DNA of 64,000 nucleotides, taken from the NCBI RefSeq assembly GCF_028369135.1, contig NZ_JAPWHW010000014.1, positions 1 through 64,000 of the forward strand. Direction: 5' to 3'. The stretch comes from Roseovarius sp. ZX-A-9 (lineage in GTDB: Bacteria > Pseudomonadota > Alphaproteobacteria > Rhodobacterales > Rhodobacteraceae). Of the stretch, positions 38,474-47,909 are shown piece after piece. Made by a program: the position numbers and the translations under genes. The notes beneath the pieces were generated by a model that worked only from the letters and a program-made list of their open reading frames with translations, was not told the DNA's origin and did not search any database. Each line of letters opens with the position of its first letter. Position 1 is the first letter of the stretch.

Positions 38474-38728
38474 TTAGCCGTCCGTCGCAGCGGGGATCAG
38501 GCCATTTTCCTGCCCAGCCGCCATCTCGGCATCATCGAGCGCGCCGTCACCGTTGACGTCGATCTCGCTGAATACTTCGTTGCTCATTTCGGGATAGACG
38601 GCGCGGACTTCCTCTATGGTCATCAGCCCGTCGCCGTTGGCGTCGATCTCGACGGTGCTGTCGCTCATGGCAGCGGCGGATTGGGCCAGCGCGCCCAGCC
38701 CGATGAGGATTACGATAAACTTGGTCAT
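38474..38728 (-). CDS. Exported EF-hand protein
   Basis: An 84-residue secreted protein. A signal peptide (MTKFIVILIGLGALAQSAAA) is followed by two EF-hand loops: DANGDGLMTIEE at about residues 29-40 and DVNGDGALDDAE at about residues 57-68. Both keep the Asp/Asn/Gly/Glu pattern for calcium binding. Small exported EF-hand proteins are common in this group; their partners are unknown. Divergent from the ECF sigma factor gene, 250 bp apart. Confidence 0.88.
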   Translation of the reverse strand: MTKFIVILIGLGALAQSAAAMSDSTVEIDANGDGLMTIEEVRAVYPEMSNEVFSEIDVNGDGALDDAEMAAGQENGLIPAATDG

Positions 38729-38978
38729 GTCAGGTCTCTCCTGTCATTTCGGTTACGGGCAGGCCTCATGCCTGCCTCACCTCACAAGACGCGCGGCCAA
38801 GGCTTTGCGTCCGCAGCGGAATTTCGCGCAGCGGGCGCTTGCCGATCGCCGGGCACGGTTCCGGCGCCTCACCGCCCAAAAAGACCGCATAGGATGTATC
38901 GGCGGAAAGCCCCCAATTGCAGGCTGCACGAACTGCGCGCAGGTTCGGGCAAATTTCCCCTGCCTGCGAGGTTCTCCG

Positions 38979-39482
38979 ATGCCCTGTCCGACGCCCCTGC
39001 CCGACGCGCTGAGCGCCCTGCATACCGATCTGCTGCGCCTTGCCCGCCGCCTTGCCGGAAACGAGGCCGAAGCCCAGGACGTGACACAAGAGACATTATT
39101 GCGTCTCTGGCAGCGGCAGACGGCGCTCGCGGAGGTAGACGATCTGCGGGCCTATGCCCGCGCCACCCTGCGCAACGTCTTTCGCGCCTCGAAGCGCCGT
39201 GCGCCGATGCTGTCCGATACCGACGCGCCAGAGCCATGCGCCGATCCGGCCGTCTTTGGCGTGATCGCCCTGCGCGAACTGGACGCTGCGATCGCACGCC
39301 TGCCATGCGATCAGGCGGCGTTGATGCGACTGGTGGCGCATGGCGAGACCAGCCCGCAGCTTTTGGCACAAAGGATCGGCTGCCCGCGCGGAACCATCAT
39401 GTCACGCCTTGCGCGCGCCCGGGCGCAATTGCGCTGCGAAATGGGGATGGGCACGGATGCGCCCGTCAGATCTCTGCTGTGA
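38979..39482 (+). CDS. ECF-type RNA polymerase sigma factor
   Basis: A 167-residue extracytoplasmic-function sigma factor. Region 2 includes LLRLARRLAGNEAEAQDVTQETLLRLWQR (the -10 recognition and core-binding helix). Region 4 includes LPCDQAALMRLVAHGETSPQLLAQRIGCPRGTIMSRLARARAQLR (the -35 helix-turn-helix). The start at 38979 has GAGG upstream. No anti-sigma gene follows; the next gene is convergent and begins at once. The divergent EF-hand gene is the nearest possible target. Confidence 0.88.
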   Translation: MPCPTPLPDALSALHTDLLRLARRLAGNEAEAQDVTQETLLRLWQRQTALAEVDDLRAYARATLRNVFRASKRRAPMLSDTDAPEPCADPAVFGVIALRELDAAIARLPCDQAALMRLVAHGETSPQLLAQRIGCPRGTIMSRLARARAQLRCEMGMGTDAPVRSLL

Positions 39483-40193
39483 TCAATCCGCTGATTTGCG
39501 CGCCACGACGAACCAGCCGAAAGTCTGCAATTCGGCCGATTTTCGGTTCATCCGGTCCCCATCGGCGCTGGCCACCATCCGCACCCAGAGGCGCGTGATG
39601 TTGGTCAGGATCAACAGCACCGGGTCAGGAAACCATGCGCCGAATTGCCGGCGCACCTTGGACACGCGGCCCAGCTCCTGATCGACGGAATCAAAGAACC
39701 CGCCATTGGCCGTCAGTTCCGTAATCTCGAACCCCAGACGCTCCAGATGATGCCGGTAGAAATACTGCGAAAAGCCAGTGCAGAAATGGTAGGGGCTGAA
39801 ATGCGTGACCGAATTGAACGGCGCGGTCAGGATCATCTGCCCGCCGGGTTTGGTCAGGCGCGCCATCTTTTCGACCGCGCGGACCGGGTCGACCACATGT
39901 TCCAGCACTTCCGAGCAGAACACGGTATCGAACTGCCGGTCCTCGGGGATATCGTAGAGGTCGCAAACGAAATCCAGTTGGCTGGTGTCCCACTTGTCAG
40001 TTTGCAGCCCCTTGCCATCGCCCGAGCCGTCATATTCCGCGATGTCCTGCGCGAGATACTCCAGATGGCTGCAATAGGGTTTGTAGGCGCATTCGCCCGC
40101 CCCCACGTCCAGCAGGCTGGAGCCGTCAGGCAGTGCGCGCAGGGTCTTCGAGATCCAGTTGATCCGCGCCTGATGGTTCTTCAATCGCTTCAT
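39483..40193 (-). CDS. Class I SAM-dependent methyltransferase
   Basis: A 236-residue methyltransferase. The SAM-binding motif is LLDVGAGECAYKPY, followed by FDTVFCSEVLEHVVDP and LTKPGGQMILTAPFNSVTHFSPYHFCTGFS, the layout of Methyltransf_11/UbiE-like enzymes, often seen in polysaccharide or lipid modification. The substrate is unknown. Its stop abuts the ECF sigma stop without a gap. The neighbouring transporter operon runs in the same direction but begins far upstream, so cotranscription is possible only by readthrough. Confidence 0.82.
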   Translation of the reverse strand: MKRLKNHQARINWISKTLRALPDGSSLLDVGAGECAYKPYCSHLEYLAQDIAEYDGSGDGKGLQTDKWDTSQLDFVCDLYDIPEDRQFDTVFCSEVLEHVVDPVRAVEKMARLTKPGGQMILTAPFNSVTHFSPYHFCTGFSQYFYRHHLERLGFEITELTANGGFFDSVDQELGRVSKVRRQFGAWFPDPVLLILTNITRLWVRMVASADGDRMNRKSAELQTFGWFVVARKSAD

Positions 40194-40315
40194 TGTCTCG
40201 CGTCCCCGGGTTTTGGCTGGGCCTGCAATGCCACAGTCGCATGGGTTTTGGCTAGAGGCGATCGTGCGGCACGACCGATCTCGCCCGCGTCAGACAATAT
40301 TCGATAACCCAGCTA

Positions 40316-42388
40316 TCACAGCCCCAGCGCCTTGCGTCTCTCCGTGGCGAACCCCTGCACCAGTCGGTCCGCAACAAGTGCGAGGATCGCCATGCAAGCC
40401 CCCGATGTGATGCCAAGCCCGACATCCGCCTGGCTCAGCGCGAGGTAGATCGACTGCCCCAGCCCGGTCGTGCCGATGAGCGCCGCGATGACCAGCATCG
40501 CAAAGGCGTAGAGGATCGTCTGGTTCAGCCCCAGCAGAATCGTCGGCGCGGCGTAGGGCGCGCGCACCTCCACCATCGTTTGCCAACTGGTCGCCCCGGA
40601 CGACACTGCCGCTTCGATCAATTCATCCGGCACCGTGACCAGCCCGTGCCGCGTGTAGCGGATCATCGGGACGATGGCGTAGAAGCAGATGGCGAGAAAG
40701 GCAGAGAATTCACCGATCTGGAAGAACATCAGCACCGGGATGAGGAAAACAAAGAGCGGGATCGTCTGCAACATGTCGCAGATCGGGCGCACGAAACGCC
40801 ACGCCAGCGGGCTCATCGCGCAGACAAGGCCAATGGCGCCGCCAAACACGGCGCAGGTAAGCACCGCTGCGCCGGACAGGTAGAGCGACAGCAGCGCCTT
40901 GTCCCATAGCCCGCTCAGCAACACCGCCAGCAGCATCAGAACCGCGAACTGCGCCAGCTTGCGCCCGCCCGCCACCCAACCGATGGCGCCGGCCCCGACC
41001 AGCACGAAAGGCCACGGCAGATCGGCTATGCCGGTCTCGATCACGCCGGCGGCGATCACCAGCATGATGCCCGCGGCGATGTTGCCCCGCAGTGCCAGAA
41101 CCGCACCCAAGGCTGCCGCGGCCCCAAACAGCACCAGGCTCATGCCAAAGGTCCATTGAAATCCCCAGGTAAAGGGCAACACCGCACCGTCAAGACCGAT
41201 CCGCAGCGGCAACAAGCCATAGAACATTGCGCCGTTCTTGAGCCCGTCGAGGGCCGAGCCGTTTGCCACCGTGAACGCGCTCAATCCGCTATCAACCCAA
41301 TCGGCTGTCGGTTGCAGCAGCGTCAGCGACGCAGGCTCGGGAAGGCGCGACCAGAACACAATCGCAATGACACCGGCCACCGCGATGATCGCGCCCGAAA
41401 TACGTTTCGAATGGCGCTGGCGGTCTTCTGCCATCTGGCCGCTGATCCGGTCGATCACGATGGCGAACACCACGATCACCAGCCCCGCCAGCAGCGCCTG
41501 ACCGAACTGCGCTTTGCGCATGGTCAGCAACACTTCCCAGCCGATATCGTTAAATCCGCCAATCACGGCGGCGATGATCACCATCGACAGGGCCGCCATC
41601 AGGCATTGGTTGACGCCAACCATGATCTGCTGACTTGCCGAAGGGATTTCCACCAAGAACAGTTGCTGCATTCGGGTGCCGCCCGACATGATCGCGGCCT
41701 CCTTGACATCGCTTTCGACCCGTTCCAGGCCAAGCATCACGTTGCGCGCCATCGGCGGTGCCGCATAGATCGCGCTGGCGATCAGCCCGACCACCGGACC
41801 GAACCCGAAGAGCAGTAACAAGGGCGTGAGATAGGCGAATGTGGGCACCGTCTGCATCACGTCCATCAGCGTCTGCACGGCATTGCGGACGCGCGGCACC
41901 TCGTTGGCCAGGATACCCAAGCCGCCCCCGAATAGCAGCGCCAGCGGCACCGACACGGCAACCAGCGACAGCGTGTTCATGCTCTCGTCCCAGTAACCGG
42001 AACTGACAACGAAGCTGAGCCCCAGGAATGACAGCGACGCCAGCGACCAGCCGCCCACATACCAGCCAAGGGCTGTCACCAGCCCGATCGACAGGGGCCA
42101 CGGGATACCGTTGAACAGGATATTGGCCCATTCCATCGGATAGGCCAGTGCACGAGAGAAGAATCTTGCCACCGGTTTGATCAGGTTCAGCAGCCACTCC
42201 AGCGCCGCACCAATCCAGTCCGATGCGGGCAATGCCCAGCCTGCGGGATACTTCACCAGCCAAGGCCAGACCGGTGCCAGAGCCATGCAGAGCGCGCCGA
42301 TGATCAGCACCACCAGCGCAGCCTTTGCTCCAGTCGTCAGATGAATGCCACCATGTGCGGTGTCCTGCGCTACGGTGGGCGCGCTCAT
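40316..42388 (-). CDS. Betaine-type ABC transporter permease, two domains in one chain
   Basis: A 690-residue inner-membrane protein made of two complete ProW-like permease halves. Each half carries an EAA coupling loop: EAAIMSGGTRMQQLFLVEIPSA near residue 235 and EAAVSSGATSWQTMVEVRAPYA near residue 600. About twelve or more helices are visible. In E. coli ProW is a single unit that dimerises; here one polypeptide would supply both halves. The start overlaps the ATPase stop (ATGA). With the ATPase and receptor upstream it forms an importer for glycine betaine, choline, carnitine or similar compounds. The catabolic genes nearby favour a carnitine/betaine ligand. Confidence 0.88.
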   Translation of the reverse strand: MSAPTVAQDTAHGGIHLTTGAKAALVVLIIGALCMALAPVWPWLVKYPAGWALPASDWIGAALEWLLNLIKPVARFFSRALAYPMEWANILFNGIPWPLSIGLVTALGWYVGGWSLASLSFLGLSFVVSSGYWDESMNTLSLVAVSVPLALLFGGGLGILANEVPRVRNAVQTLMDVMQTVPTFAYLTPLLLLFGFGPVVGLIASAIYAAPPMARNVMLGLERVESDVKEAAIMSGGTRMQQLFLVEIPSASQQIMVGVNQCLMAALSMVIIAAVIGGFNDIGWEVLLTMRKAQFGQALLAGLVIVVFAIVIDRISGQMAEDRQRHSKRISGAIIAVAGVIAIVFWSRLPEPASLTLLQPTADWVDSGLSAFTVANGSALDGLKNGAMFYGLLPLRIGLDGAVLPFTWGFQWTFGMSLVLFGAAAALGAVLALRGNIAAGIMLVIAAGVIETGIADLPWPFVLVGAGAIGWVAGGRKLAQFAVLMLLAVLLSGLWDKALLSLYLSGAAVLTCAVFGGAIGLVCAMSPLAWRFVRPICDMLQTIPLFVFLIPVLMFFQIGEFSAFLAICFYAIVPMIRYTRHGLVTVPDELIEAAVSSGATSWQTMVEVRAPYAAPTILLGLNQTILYAFAMLVIAALIGTTGLGQSIYLALSQADVGLGITSGACMAILALVADRLVQGFATERRKALGL

Positions 42389-43452
42389 GCTTCGTCCACC
42401 TGCAACGCGGCTGACAGATCAGAGGGGTGCACCACGCCGATGATCTTGCCGTCGGCATCATGCACCGGCACCGGCTGATAGAGCGAAATGCACGCAGCCA
42501 GCGCTTCTTCCAGCGTCATGTCCTGCCTTATGCCCGGATCGTCGGGCATGTTGTCGGGGGCCTCGCTCAGCGGTCTGAGGACCGAGCTAATGCGCGCGTG
42601 ACGCCCCTTGACCACATCCTTGGAAAACTCGCGCACATAGTCATCCACGGGTTTTAGCACGATTTCGGTCGGAGTGCCGATCTGAACGATGCGACCGTCG
42701 CGCATGATCGCGATCCGGTCGGCGATCTTCAGCGCCTCGGCAATATCATGGGTGATGAAGATGATGGATTTCTTAAGCGTCGCCTGAATCTTGATGAATT
42801 CATCCTGCAACTGCCGCCTGATGAGCGGGTCAAGTGCGCTGAATGGCTCGTCCAGGAACCAGATATCGGGGTTGACGGCCAAACTGCGGGCGATGCCCAC
42901 ACGCTGCCGCTGGCCGCCGGACAATTCCCTTGGATAGGCGGTCTCGCGCCCTTCCAGCCCGACAAGACCGATCACCTCATGCGCGCGCTTCAGCCGGTCG
43001 CGCTTGCCCTGCCCCTGCATCTTGAGCGGAAAGGCCACGTTCTCGGCCACGGACATATGCGGAAACAGGCCGAAATGCTGAAACACCATCCCCAGCTTGC
43101 GGCGGCGCAGCTCGATCATCTGCGCCTTGCTGGCGTCAAGGATGCTCTGGCCGTCGATGTCGATGGCTCCGCCGGTCGGCTCGATCAGTCGCGAGATGCA
43201 GCGCACGATGGTGGATTTACCCGAGCCCGACAGGCCCATGATTACGAAAAGCTCGCCGCGTTTCACGTCGAATGTGGCGTCCTGTACCGCCGGGATCAAA
43301 CCGTCCTCGCGCAGCGTGTCGGCGGCCGATTGCGACTCGCCGCCTGACGCAGCGAGTGCCGCCTTGAGCTTTGACTTGGCGTTCGGACCAAAGACCTGCC
43401 AGACCCCCCGGCAACTTATCGCAGGTTGGTCCGCGCGCGTGTCATCACCCAT
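42385..43452 (-). CDS. proV: Betaine-type ABC transporter ATPase (ProV-like)
   Basis: A 355-residue ATP-binding subunit. Walker A is GLSGSGKST, the Q loop FQHFGLFPHMSV, signature LSGGQRQRVGIARSL, Walker B IWFLDEPFSALDPL and the switch His in FITHDIAEA. The N-terminal lead (FGPNAKSKLKAALAASGGE) is typical of ProV/OpuA. The C-terminal CBS-like part (ISLYQPVPVHDADGKIIGVVHPSDL) is short; ProV uses CBS domains for osmotic gating, so this one may be metabolic rather than osmotic. AGGGGAAA precedes the ATG. Second of three genes on the minus strand. Confidence 0.9.
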   Translation of the reverse strand: MGDDTRADQPAISCRGVWQVFGPNAKSKLKAALAASGGESQSAADTLREDGLIPAVQDATFDVKRGELFVIMGLSGSGKSTIVRCISRLIEPTGGAIDIDGQSILDASKAQMIELRRRKLGMVFQHFGLFPHMSVAENVAFPLKMQGQGKRDRLKRAHEVIGLVGLEGRETAYPRELSGGQRQRVGIARSLAVNPDIWFLDEPFSALDPLIRRQLQDEFIKIQATLKKSIIFITHDIAEALKIADRIAIMRDGRIVQIGTPTEIVLKPVDDYVREFSKDVVKGRHARISSVLRPLSEAPDNMPDDPGIRQDMTLEEALAACISLYQPVPVHDADGKIIGVVHPSDLSAALQVDEA

Positions 43453-43551
43453 GTTTTTCCCCTGATTTCATTGGCTGAAATTCTGTCGTTCAAGACAGCA
43501 CGCCCCGGAACTTAGATCGGGACGCGCTGGAATCATCATCCGCAGGGTCGA

Positions 43552-44502
43552 TCAGTTGGTCGCCGCGTCAACCACCGGCTTCCACTTGGACTCGTTGGCG
43601 TCCATCCAGGCCGCAACGGCCTCTTCGACGGATTGACCATCGACATCGATCTGTCCCATCAGCGGCTGCTGGTCGGCCACATCAAGCGTGTAGTTCGCCA
43701 GGATTTCGGCAGCGGCGGGCCATTTCTCGTCAAAGCCCGACCAGGTTGCCTTGAAAATGCGCGTCGGCGCAAAACCGCAGTCGTTGACCGCGTTCGGGTT
43801 CGGGCCCCAGGCCGGATCCTCGAAACATGCATCCTCGCCCACCGGCAGATCGACGAACCTCAAATCATAGGCGGACATCGCCCAATGGGGTTGCCAGAAG
43901 GTGATCAGCAGCGGCGATTTCTTCTCGGTCGCGGCGCGCAATTCGGTGATCAGCGCCCCTTCGGAGCCTGCCGGCACGGCCCTGAACGGCAAATCGAAGC
44001 CAACCATGCGGTCGGCACCCGGCGTGCCCCAATCGGCGGGATAGTCCACCAGACGACCCATTGGCAGCGTCTCGGCTGTCGCGAACTGACCTGCGCAGTC
44101 TTTCAATGCTTCCCATGCGGGCAGACCCGGACAGATTTCGGCCACGTGGGCGGGGTATGCGATGCCTTCCATGGCTGCGAGTTCAAGGTCACCAATCTCG
44201 GTCACCGTGCCGTCCGCGACTTTCTTGGCGTATTCATCCGACACGTTCGACGACCAGATTTCCAACGTGGCGTGCAGATCGCCATCCGATAGCGCCTGAA
44301 ACTGGTTCATCATGCCAGCGGTGACGTACTCGACCTTGTAGCCAGCCGCCTCAAGCATTTCACCCGCGATATGCGTGGTCACATGCTGCCCGGTCCATTC
44401 ATTGATCGCCAGCTTGATCGGCTCGTCCACGGCCCCCAACTCGGCAGCATTGACGCTGCCTGCGATGGCGGCGATGGCGATGCCACAGCTCAGATATTTC
44501 AT
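43552..44502 (-). CDS. Betaine/carnitine-type ABC substrate-binding protein (OpuAC)
   Basis: A 316-residue periplasmic receptor. The signal peptide is MKYLSCGIAIAAIAGSVNAA. The OpuAC domain is clear: IKLAINEWTGQHVTTHIAGEMLEAAGYKVEYV, then DLHATLEIWSSN, LLITFWQPHWAMSAYDLRFV and WSGFDEKWPAA. Tryptophans in these blocks could form the aromatic box that binds a quaternary ammonium group. The choice among glycine betaine, choline and carnitine cannot be read from sequence. It is first in its operon, followed after 99 bp by the ATPase, and divergent from the GlxA-type regulator. Confidence 0.9.
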   Translation of the reverse strand: MKYLSCGIAIAAIAGSVNAAELGAVDEPIKLAINEWTGQHVTTHIAGEMLEAAGYKVEYVTAGMMNQFQALSDGDLHATLEIWSSNVSDEYAKKVADGTVTEIGDLELAAMEGIAYPAHVAEICPGLPAWEALKDCAGQFATAETLPMGRLVDYPADWGTPGADRMVGFDLPFRAVPAGSEGALITELRAATEKKSPLLITFWQPHWAMSAYDLRFVDLPVGEDACFEDPAWGPNPNAVNDCGFAPTRIFKATWSGFDEKWPAAAEILANYTLDVADQQPLMGQIDVDGQSVEEAVAAWMDANESKWKPVVDAATN

Positions 44503-44601
44503 GTTCGTCTCCCTGGTTGGCTTTTTTGTTCGTCAAAGTATGACAAGAGGATTGCGTCGCAAAATGCTTGTTTTGGTCATGCTTTGTGCATCAATAGCCA
44601 G

Positions 44602-45615
44602 ATGAAACGCATTTCGCAAACCCCGTTCAAAATACTCATCGTCGTCACGCCACATTTCAACATGGCGGCAACGATGGGTTTTGTCGATCCGTTTCGCGTC
44701 GCGAATTATCTGGACGGGACGTCCCGCTTTCGCTGGCAGATCGTTTCGGAACGCGGCGGCCCCTGCCCGGCCAGCAACGGGATCGAACTCTGCACAATCC
44801 CGTTGGCAGAGGTTCACGGACAGCGCAGCGATATCGTCATCGTGTCATCCAGCTGGGCCCCCGAGATGCATAGCAGCACGCCACTGCACGCGGCGCTCTG
44901 GCGGTGGGCCGGTCAAGGCGCCACGCTGGGGGCGCTGGATACCGGCGCATTCATCCTGGCACAGGCCGGGCTATTGAAGGGCAAGCGCGCGACCGTGCAT
45001 TACGAGCATATCGACGCCTTTGGCGAGATGTATCCGGACATCGGGCTAAGCGAGGAACTGTTTGTATTCGACGGCAACCGGATCAGTTGCGCGGGCGGGT
45101 CGGCGGCGGTGGATTTCGCACTCAACATCCTGCGCGGTGCGCTGGGTGATGCGCAGGCCAACGCTGCCGCGCGCTACCTGTTTCACCCCTGCGTGCGCCC
45201 GGCGGGCAGCCTGCAGAATGCAGGCCCGATAGAGCCTTTGGGCAATACCGCACCGCGCGCGGTCAAACGCGCCATCGCGCTGATGGAAAAGAACCTGGAG
45301 ACGCCGCTACCGATTGCAGAGATATGCGATGCGACAGGTATATCGCACCGCCAGCTCAACCGGCTCTTCCAGACCTATGTCAAGAAAACCCCGGCGCTCT
45401 ATTACCGCGATATCCGGCTCGACCGGGCGCGGGGTTTAGTTACGCAGACCGAGATGGCGATGGCGCAAGTGGCGCTCGCTTCGGGCTTTGCCAGCCAAGT
45501 GCATTTCAGCCGTGCCTATCGTGACCGGTTCGGCCTGCCGCCCCGGCGCGATCGAATCGAAGGGCGCGTGCCGTTCGAGTTTCGGGCCTGGCCACTTCAC
45601 CGCAAGGCAAAGTAA
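44602..45615 (+). CDS. GlxA-family (DJ-1/PfpI plus AraC) transcriptional regulator
   Basis: A 337-residue regulator of the same architecture as GbdR and CdhR, which sense glycine betaine/dimethylglycine and carnitine. The N-terminal amidase-like sensor domain (ILIVVTPHFNMAATMGFVDPFRVANYL, GALDTGAFILAQAGLL) lacks an obvious catalytic Cys. The AraC helix-turn-helix domain follows: AIALMEKNLETPLPIAEICDATGISHRQLNRLFQTYVKKTPALYY and QVALASGFASQVHFSRAYRDRFG. The start at 44602 is preferred over the long open frame from 44371, which overlaps the proX-like gene. Direct repeats ATGCTT (44564 and 44579) lie in the divergent promoter. Likely an activator of the transporter and the genes at 45.7-50.4 kb. 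Confidence 0.87.
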   Translation: MKRISQTPFKILIVVTPHFNMAATMGFVDPFRVANYLDGTSRFRWQIVSERGGPCPASNGIELCTIPLAEVHGQRSDIVIVSSSWAPEMHSSTPLHAALWRWAGQGATLGALDTGAFILAQAGLLKGKRATVHYEHIDAFGEMYPDIGLSEELFVFDGNRISCAGGSAAVDFALNILRGALGDAQANAAARYLFHPCVRPAGSLQNAGPIEPLGNTAPRAVKRAIALMEKNLETPLPIAEICDATGISHRQLNRLFQTYVKKTPALYYRDIRLDRARGLVTQTEMAMAQVALASGFASQVHFSRAYRDRFGLPPRRDRIEGRVPFEFRAWPLHRKAK

Positions 45616-45660
45616 CGCAGCGACGCCGTGGCGATAGAAGTTCAAAGCGCGGCGATCCAT

Positions 45661-45678
45661 GCACATTTAGATATGTGC
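45661..45678. promoter_or_regulatory. Candidate operator upstream of the Rieske gene
   Basis: Perfect inverted repeat GCACAT-ttagat-ATGTGC, 62 bp before the ATG at 45741 and 45 bp after the regulator stop. The place and symmetry suit a binding site for the GlxA-type regulator or a similar factor. This is not shown by the sequence alone. Confidence 0.4.
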
Positions 45679-45740
45679 CTTGCCCCATGCTGTGATGCAG
45701 GTCAGGGGCTGCCGTCCCGCAGCTCAAACGGAGTGCCGAC

Positions 45741-46883
45741 ATGCCGCCAATTCTCAGCCAAGCCGACCTTGATCACATCCGCCAAGGCTATTCGCCCGAT
45801 GCTGGCCGCTCGCTCTCGTTGCGGGCCGATGCGTATACAGAGCAGAAGTGGTTCGATACCGATCTGCGCGCCATCCTGGCCCGCAACTGGCAATGGGTTT
45901 GCCACGTGGAGGCGCTGCGCACGCCCGGCAGCTATATCGCGACCCAGATCGCCGGTCAGCCGATCGTCGTCGTGCGGGACCGCGACGGGGTACTGCGCGC
46001 CTTTTACAACGTCTGCAAACACCGTGCGCACGAGTTGCTCAGCGGCAGCGGCACCACCACCCGGATCATGTGCCCCTATCACGCCTGGGTGTACAAGCTG
46101 GACGGGCAACTGGTGCGCGCGCCGGAGACCGAGCATCTTGAGGATTTCAACACTGGTGACATCTGCCTGGACGCCGTGCAGGTCGAGGAGTTCTGCGGTT
46201 TCGTCTACGTCAACCTCGACCCGACGGCACAATCGCTGACGGTGCAATCAGGTGACCTCGCGACCGAGATCGGCCACTGGGCGCCTGATATAGACCAACT
46301 GACCTTCGGCCACCGCCTGACCTACGATATCAAGTCGAACTGGAAGAACGTCATCGACAACTTCCTCGAATGCTACCATTGCCCCACCGCGCACAAGGAT
46401 TTCTGCGAACTGGTGGACATGGACACCTACAAGGTCACGACCCATGGCATCTATTCGTCGCACATGGCCGATGCGGGCAAGAGCACGAACAGCGCCTATG
46501 ACGTCTCGAACGCGACGGTGCGCACCCATGCAGTCTGGTGGCTGTGGCCCACGACCTGCCTGATGCGCTATCCCGGTCGGTCCAGCATGATCGTGCTCAA
46601 CGTCATACCGGTGGGCCCCGAACGGACGCTGGAAACCTATGACTTCTACCTGGAGACGCCCGAGGCAGACCCGATGGAGCTGGACGCGATCCGCTACCTC
46701 GACGAGGTGCTACAGGTCGAGGATATCGGCCTGGTCGAAAGCGTGCAGCGCGGCATGAACACGCCCGCCTTCACCCAGGGCCGGATCGTGAACGACCCCG
46801 GCGGGTCAGGCAAATCCGAACATGCGGTGCACCACTTCCACGGGCTGGTGCTGGACGCCTACGCCAAGGCAGCTACGGCATGA
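45741..46883 (+). CDS. Rieske non-haem iron oxygenase, alpha subunit (quaternary-amine type)
   Basis: A 380-residue oxygenase subunit. The Rieske centre has Cys92-x-His94 and Cys111-x2-His114 (VCKHRAHEL, MCPYHAWVYKLDG). The catalytic iron site is NFLECYHCPTAHKDF. This layout is shared by GbcA (glycine betaine demethylase), CntA (carnitine monooxygenase) and stachydrine demethylases; the sequence does not decide among them. The context with betaine-type import and carnitine-type dehydrogenase favours a trimethylammonium substrate. No reductase gene (GbcB/CntB type) is nearby, so electrons must come from elsewhere. CGGAG lies eight bases before the ATG. The truncated copy at 35576 is a relative. 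Confidence 0.88.
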   Translation: MPPILSQADLDHIRQGYSPDAGRSLSLRADAYTEQKWFDTDLRAILARNWQWVCHVEALRTPGSYIATQIAGQPIVVVRDRDGVLRAFYNVCKHRAHELLSGSGTTTRIMCPYHAWVYKLDGQLVRAPETEHLEDFNTGDICLDAVQVEEFCGFVYVNLDPTAQSLTVQSGDLATEIGHWAPDIDQLTFGHRLTYDIKSNWKNVIDNFLECYHCPTAHKDFCELVDMDTYKVTTHGIYSSHMADAGKSTNSAYDVSNATVRTHAVWWLWPTTCLMRYPGRSSMIVLNVIPVGPERTLETYDFYLETPEADPMELDAIRYLDEVLQVEDIGLVESVQRGMNTPAFTQGRIVNDPGGSGKSEHAVHHFHGLVLDAYAKAATA

Positions 46884-47051
46884 TGCAAGGCGCACAGGTG
46901 ATACGGGTCATGTCGCCAAGCAGCCTGGTGCGGGCCCGCCTTGCGATTATGACCCGCCCAGCGATGCCAGACAGCAAAACCTACGCAACCACATGGACTG
47001 GACAGTAGTCGCCGCGCGCTACCGCTTTCCACCGATCAAGGACAACGAAAG

Positions 47052-47846
47052 ATGATTTTAAAGGGTAAGACAGCGCTGGTGACCGGTGGGCGCGGCGGGA
47101 TCGGGCGCGCGATCTGCGCGCGGTTTCTGCGCGAGGGGGCAACTGTCTATGCGGCGGACCTGAACGAGGCAGGCTCGCTTGGCGCGCATGATGAGGACGG
47201 CACGCGCTTTGTCCGGCTGGATGTGACATCCGAGGCGGCGGCAAGATCCGCGATGGCGCAGGTTGGTGCCGATGAGGGCAAGCTTGATATCCTGGTCAAC
47301 GCCGCCGGTATCGAGATCGAGAAGACTATTGAGGACACCACCCTGGAGGAATGGAACCTCAGTTTCGCGGTGAATGTCACCGGCACCTTTCTGACCAGCA
47401 AATATGCCCTGCCGCTGATGCGGGCGGCGGCGAAATCCGGCAACAGCGCCAGCATCATCAATTTCGGCTCTTATGACGGCTTCATCGCCGACCCCGGTCT
47501 GGCCGCCTATTGCGCCACAAAGGGGGCTGTGCACGCCCTGACCCGTGCGATGGCCTGTGATCACGGCCCCGAGGGAATCCGCGTCAATGCGATCTGCCCA
47601 GGCTATATCGACACGCCGATGTTGCAGAGCTTTTTCACCGGCGACGGATCAGGCGCCGGCGGCAAGCCCATCGGAGAGTTGCAGCAAGCGGTCCGTGACG
47701 TGCACCCGATGCGTACTTACGGCACGCCCGACGATATCGCCAACCTGGTGAACTGGCTGGCCTCGGACGAAGCGCGCTATGCATCGGGGCAGCTATGGGT
47801 GCTGGATGGGGGCCTGAGCGCCCAAGTTCAGCAGATGCGCCTTTGA
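47052..47846 (+). CDS. Short-chain dehydrogenase/reductase 1
   Basis: A 264-residue classical SDR. The NAD(P) motif is TGGRGGIG, the structural NNAG-like motif is NAAG, the active site is Ser in FGSYDGF with Y-x3-K in YCATKGA, followed by ICPGYIDTPM. The acidic residue after beta-2 (AADLNEAG) favours NAD. The substrate is unknown; a hydroxy acid or alcohol from the amine pathway is an inference from position. A remnant-rich 168-bp spacer separates it from the Rieske gene. It precedes the broken BKACE gene by 63 bp. Confidence 0.88.
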   Translation: MILKGKTALVTGGRGGIGRAICARFLREGATVYAADLNEAGSLGAHDEDGTRFVRLDVTSEAAARSAMAQVGADEGKLDILVNAAGIEIEKTIEDTTLEEWNLSFAVNVTGTFLTSKYALPLMRAAAKSGNSASIINFGSYDGFIADPGLAAYCATKGAVHALTRAMACDHGPEGIRVNAICPGYIDTPMLQSFFTGDGSGAGGKPIGELQQAVRDVHPMRTYGTPDDIANLVNWLASDEARYASGQLWVLDGGLSAQVQQMRL

Positions 47847-47909
47847 CGGAGGGCGCGATGCGTATTTTTGCAAAAGGAATGGCCAAGGAGCCTCGTCGAG
47901 ATACGTGCC

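Noticed and set aside
46884-47051. Short open stretches between the Rieske gene and SDR 1 as a reductase remnant
   Set aside because: The translations show no iron-sulfur, FAD or NAD motif; too short to support any family.
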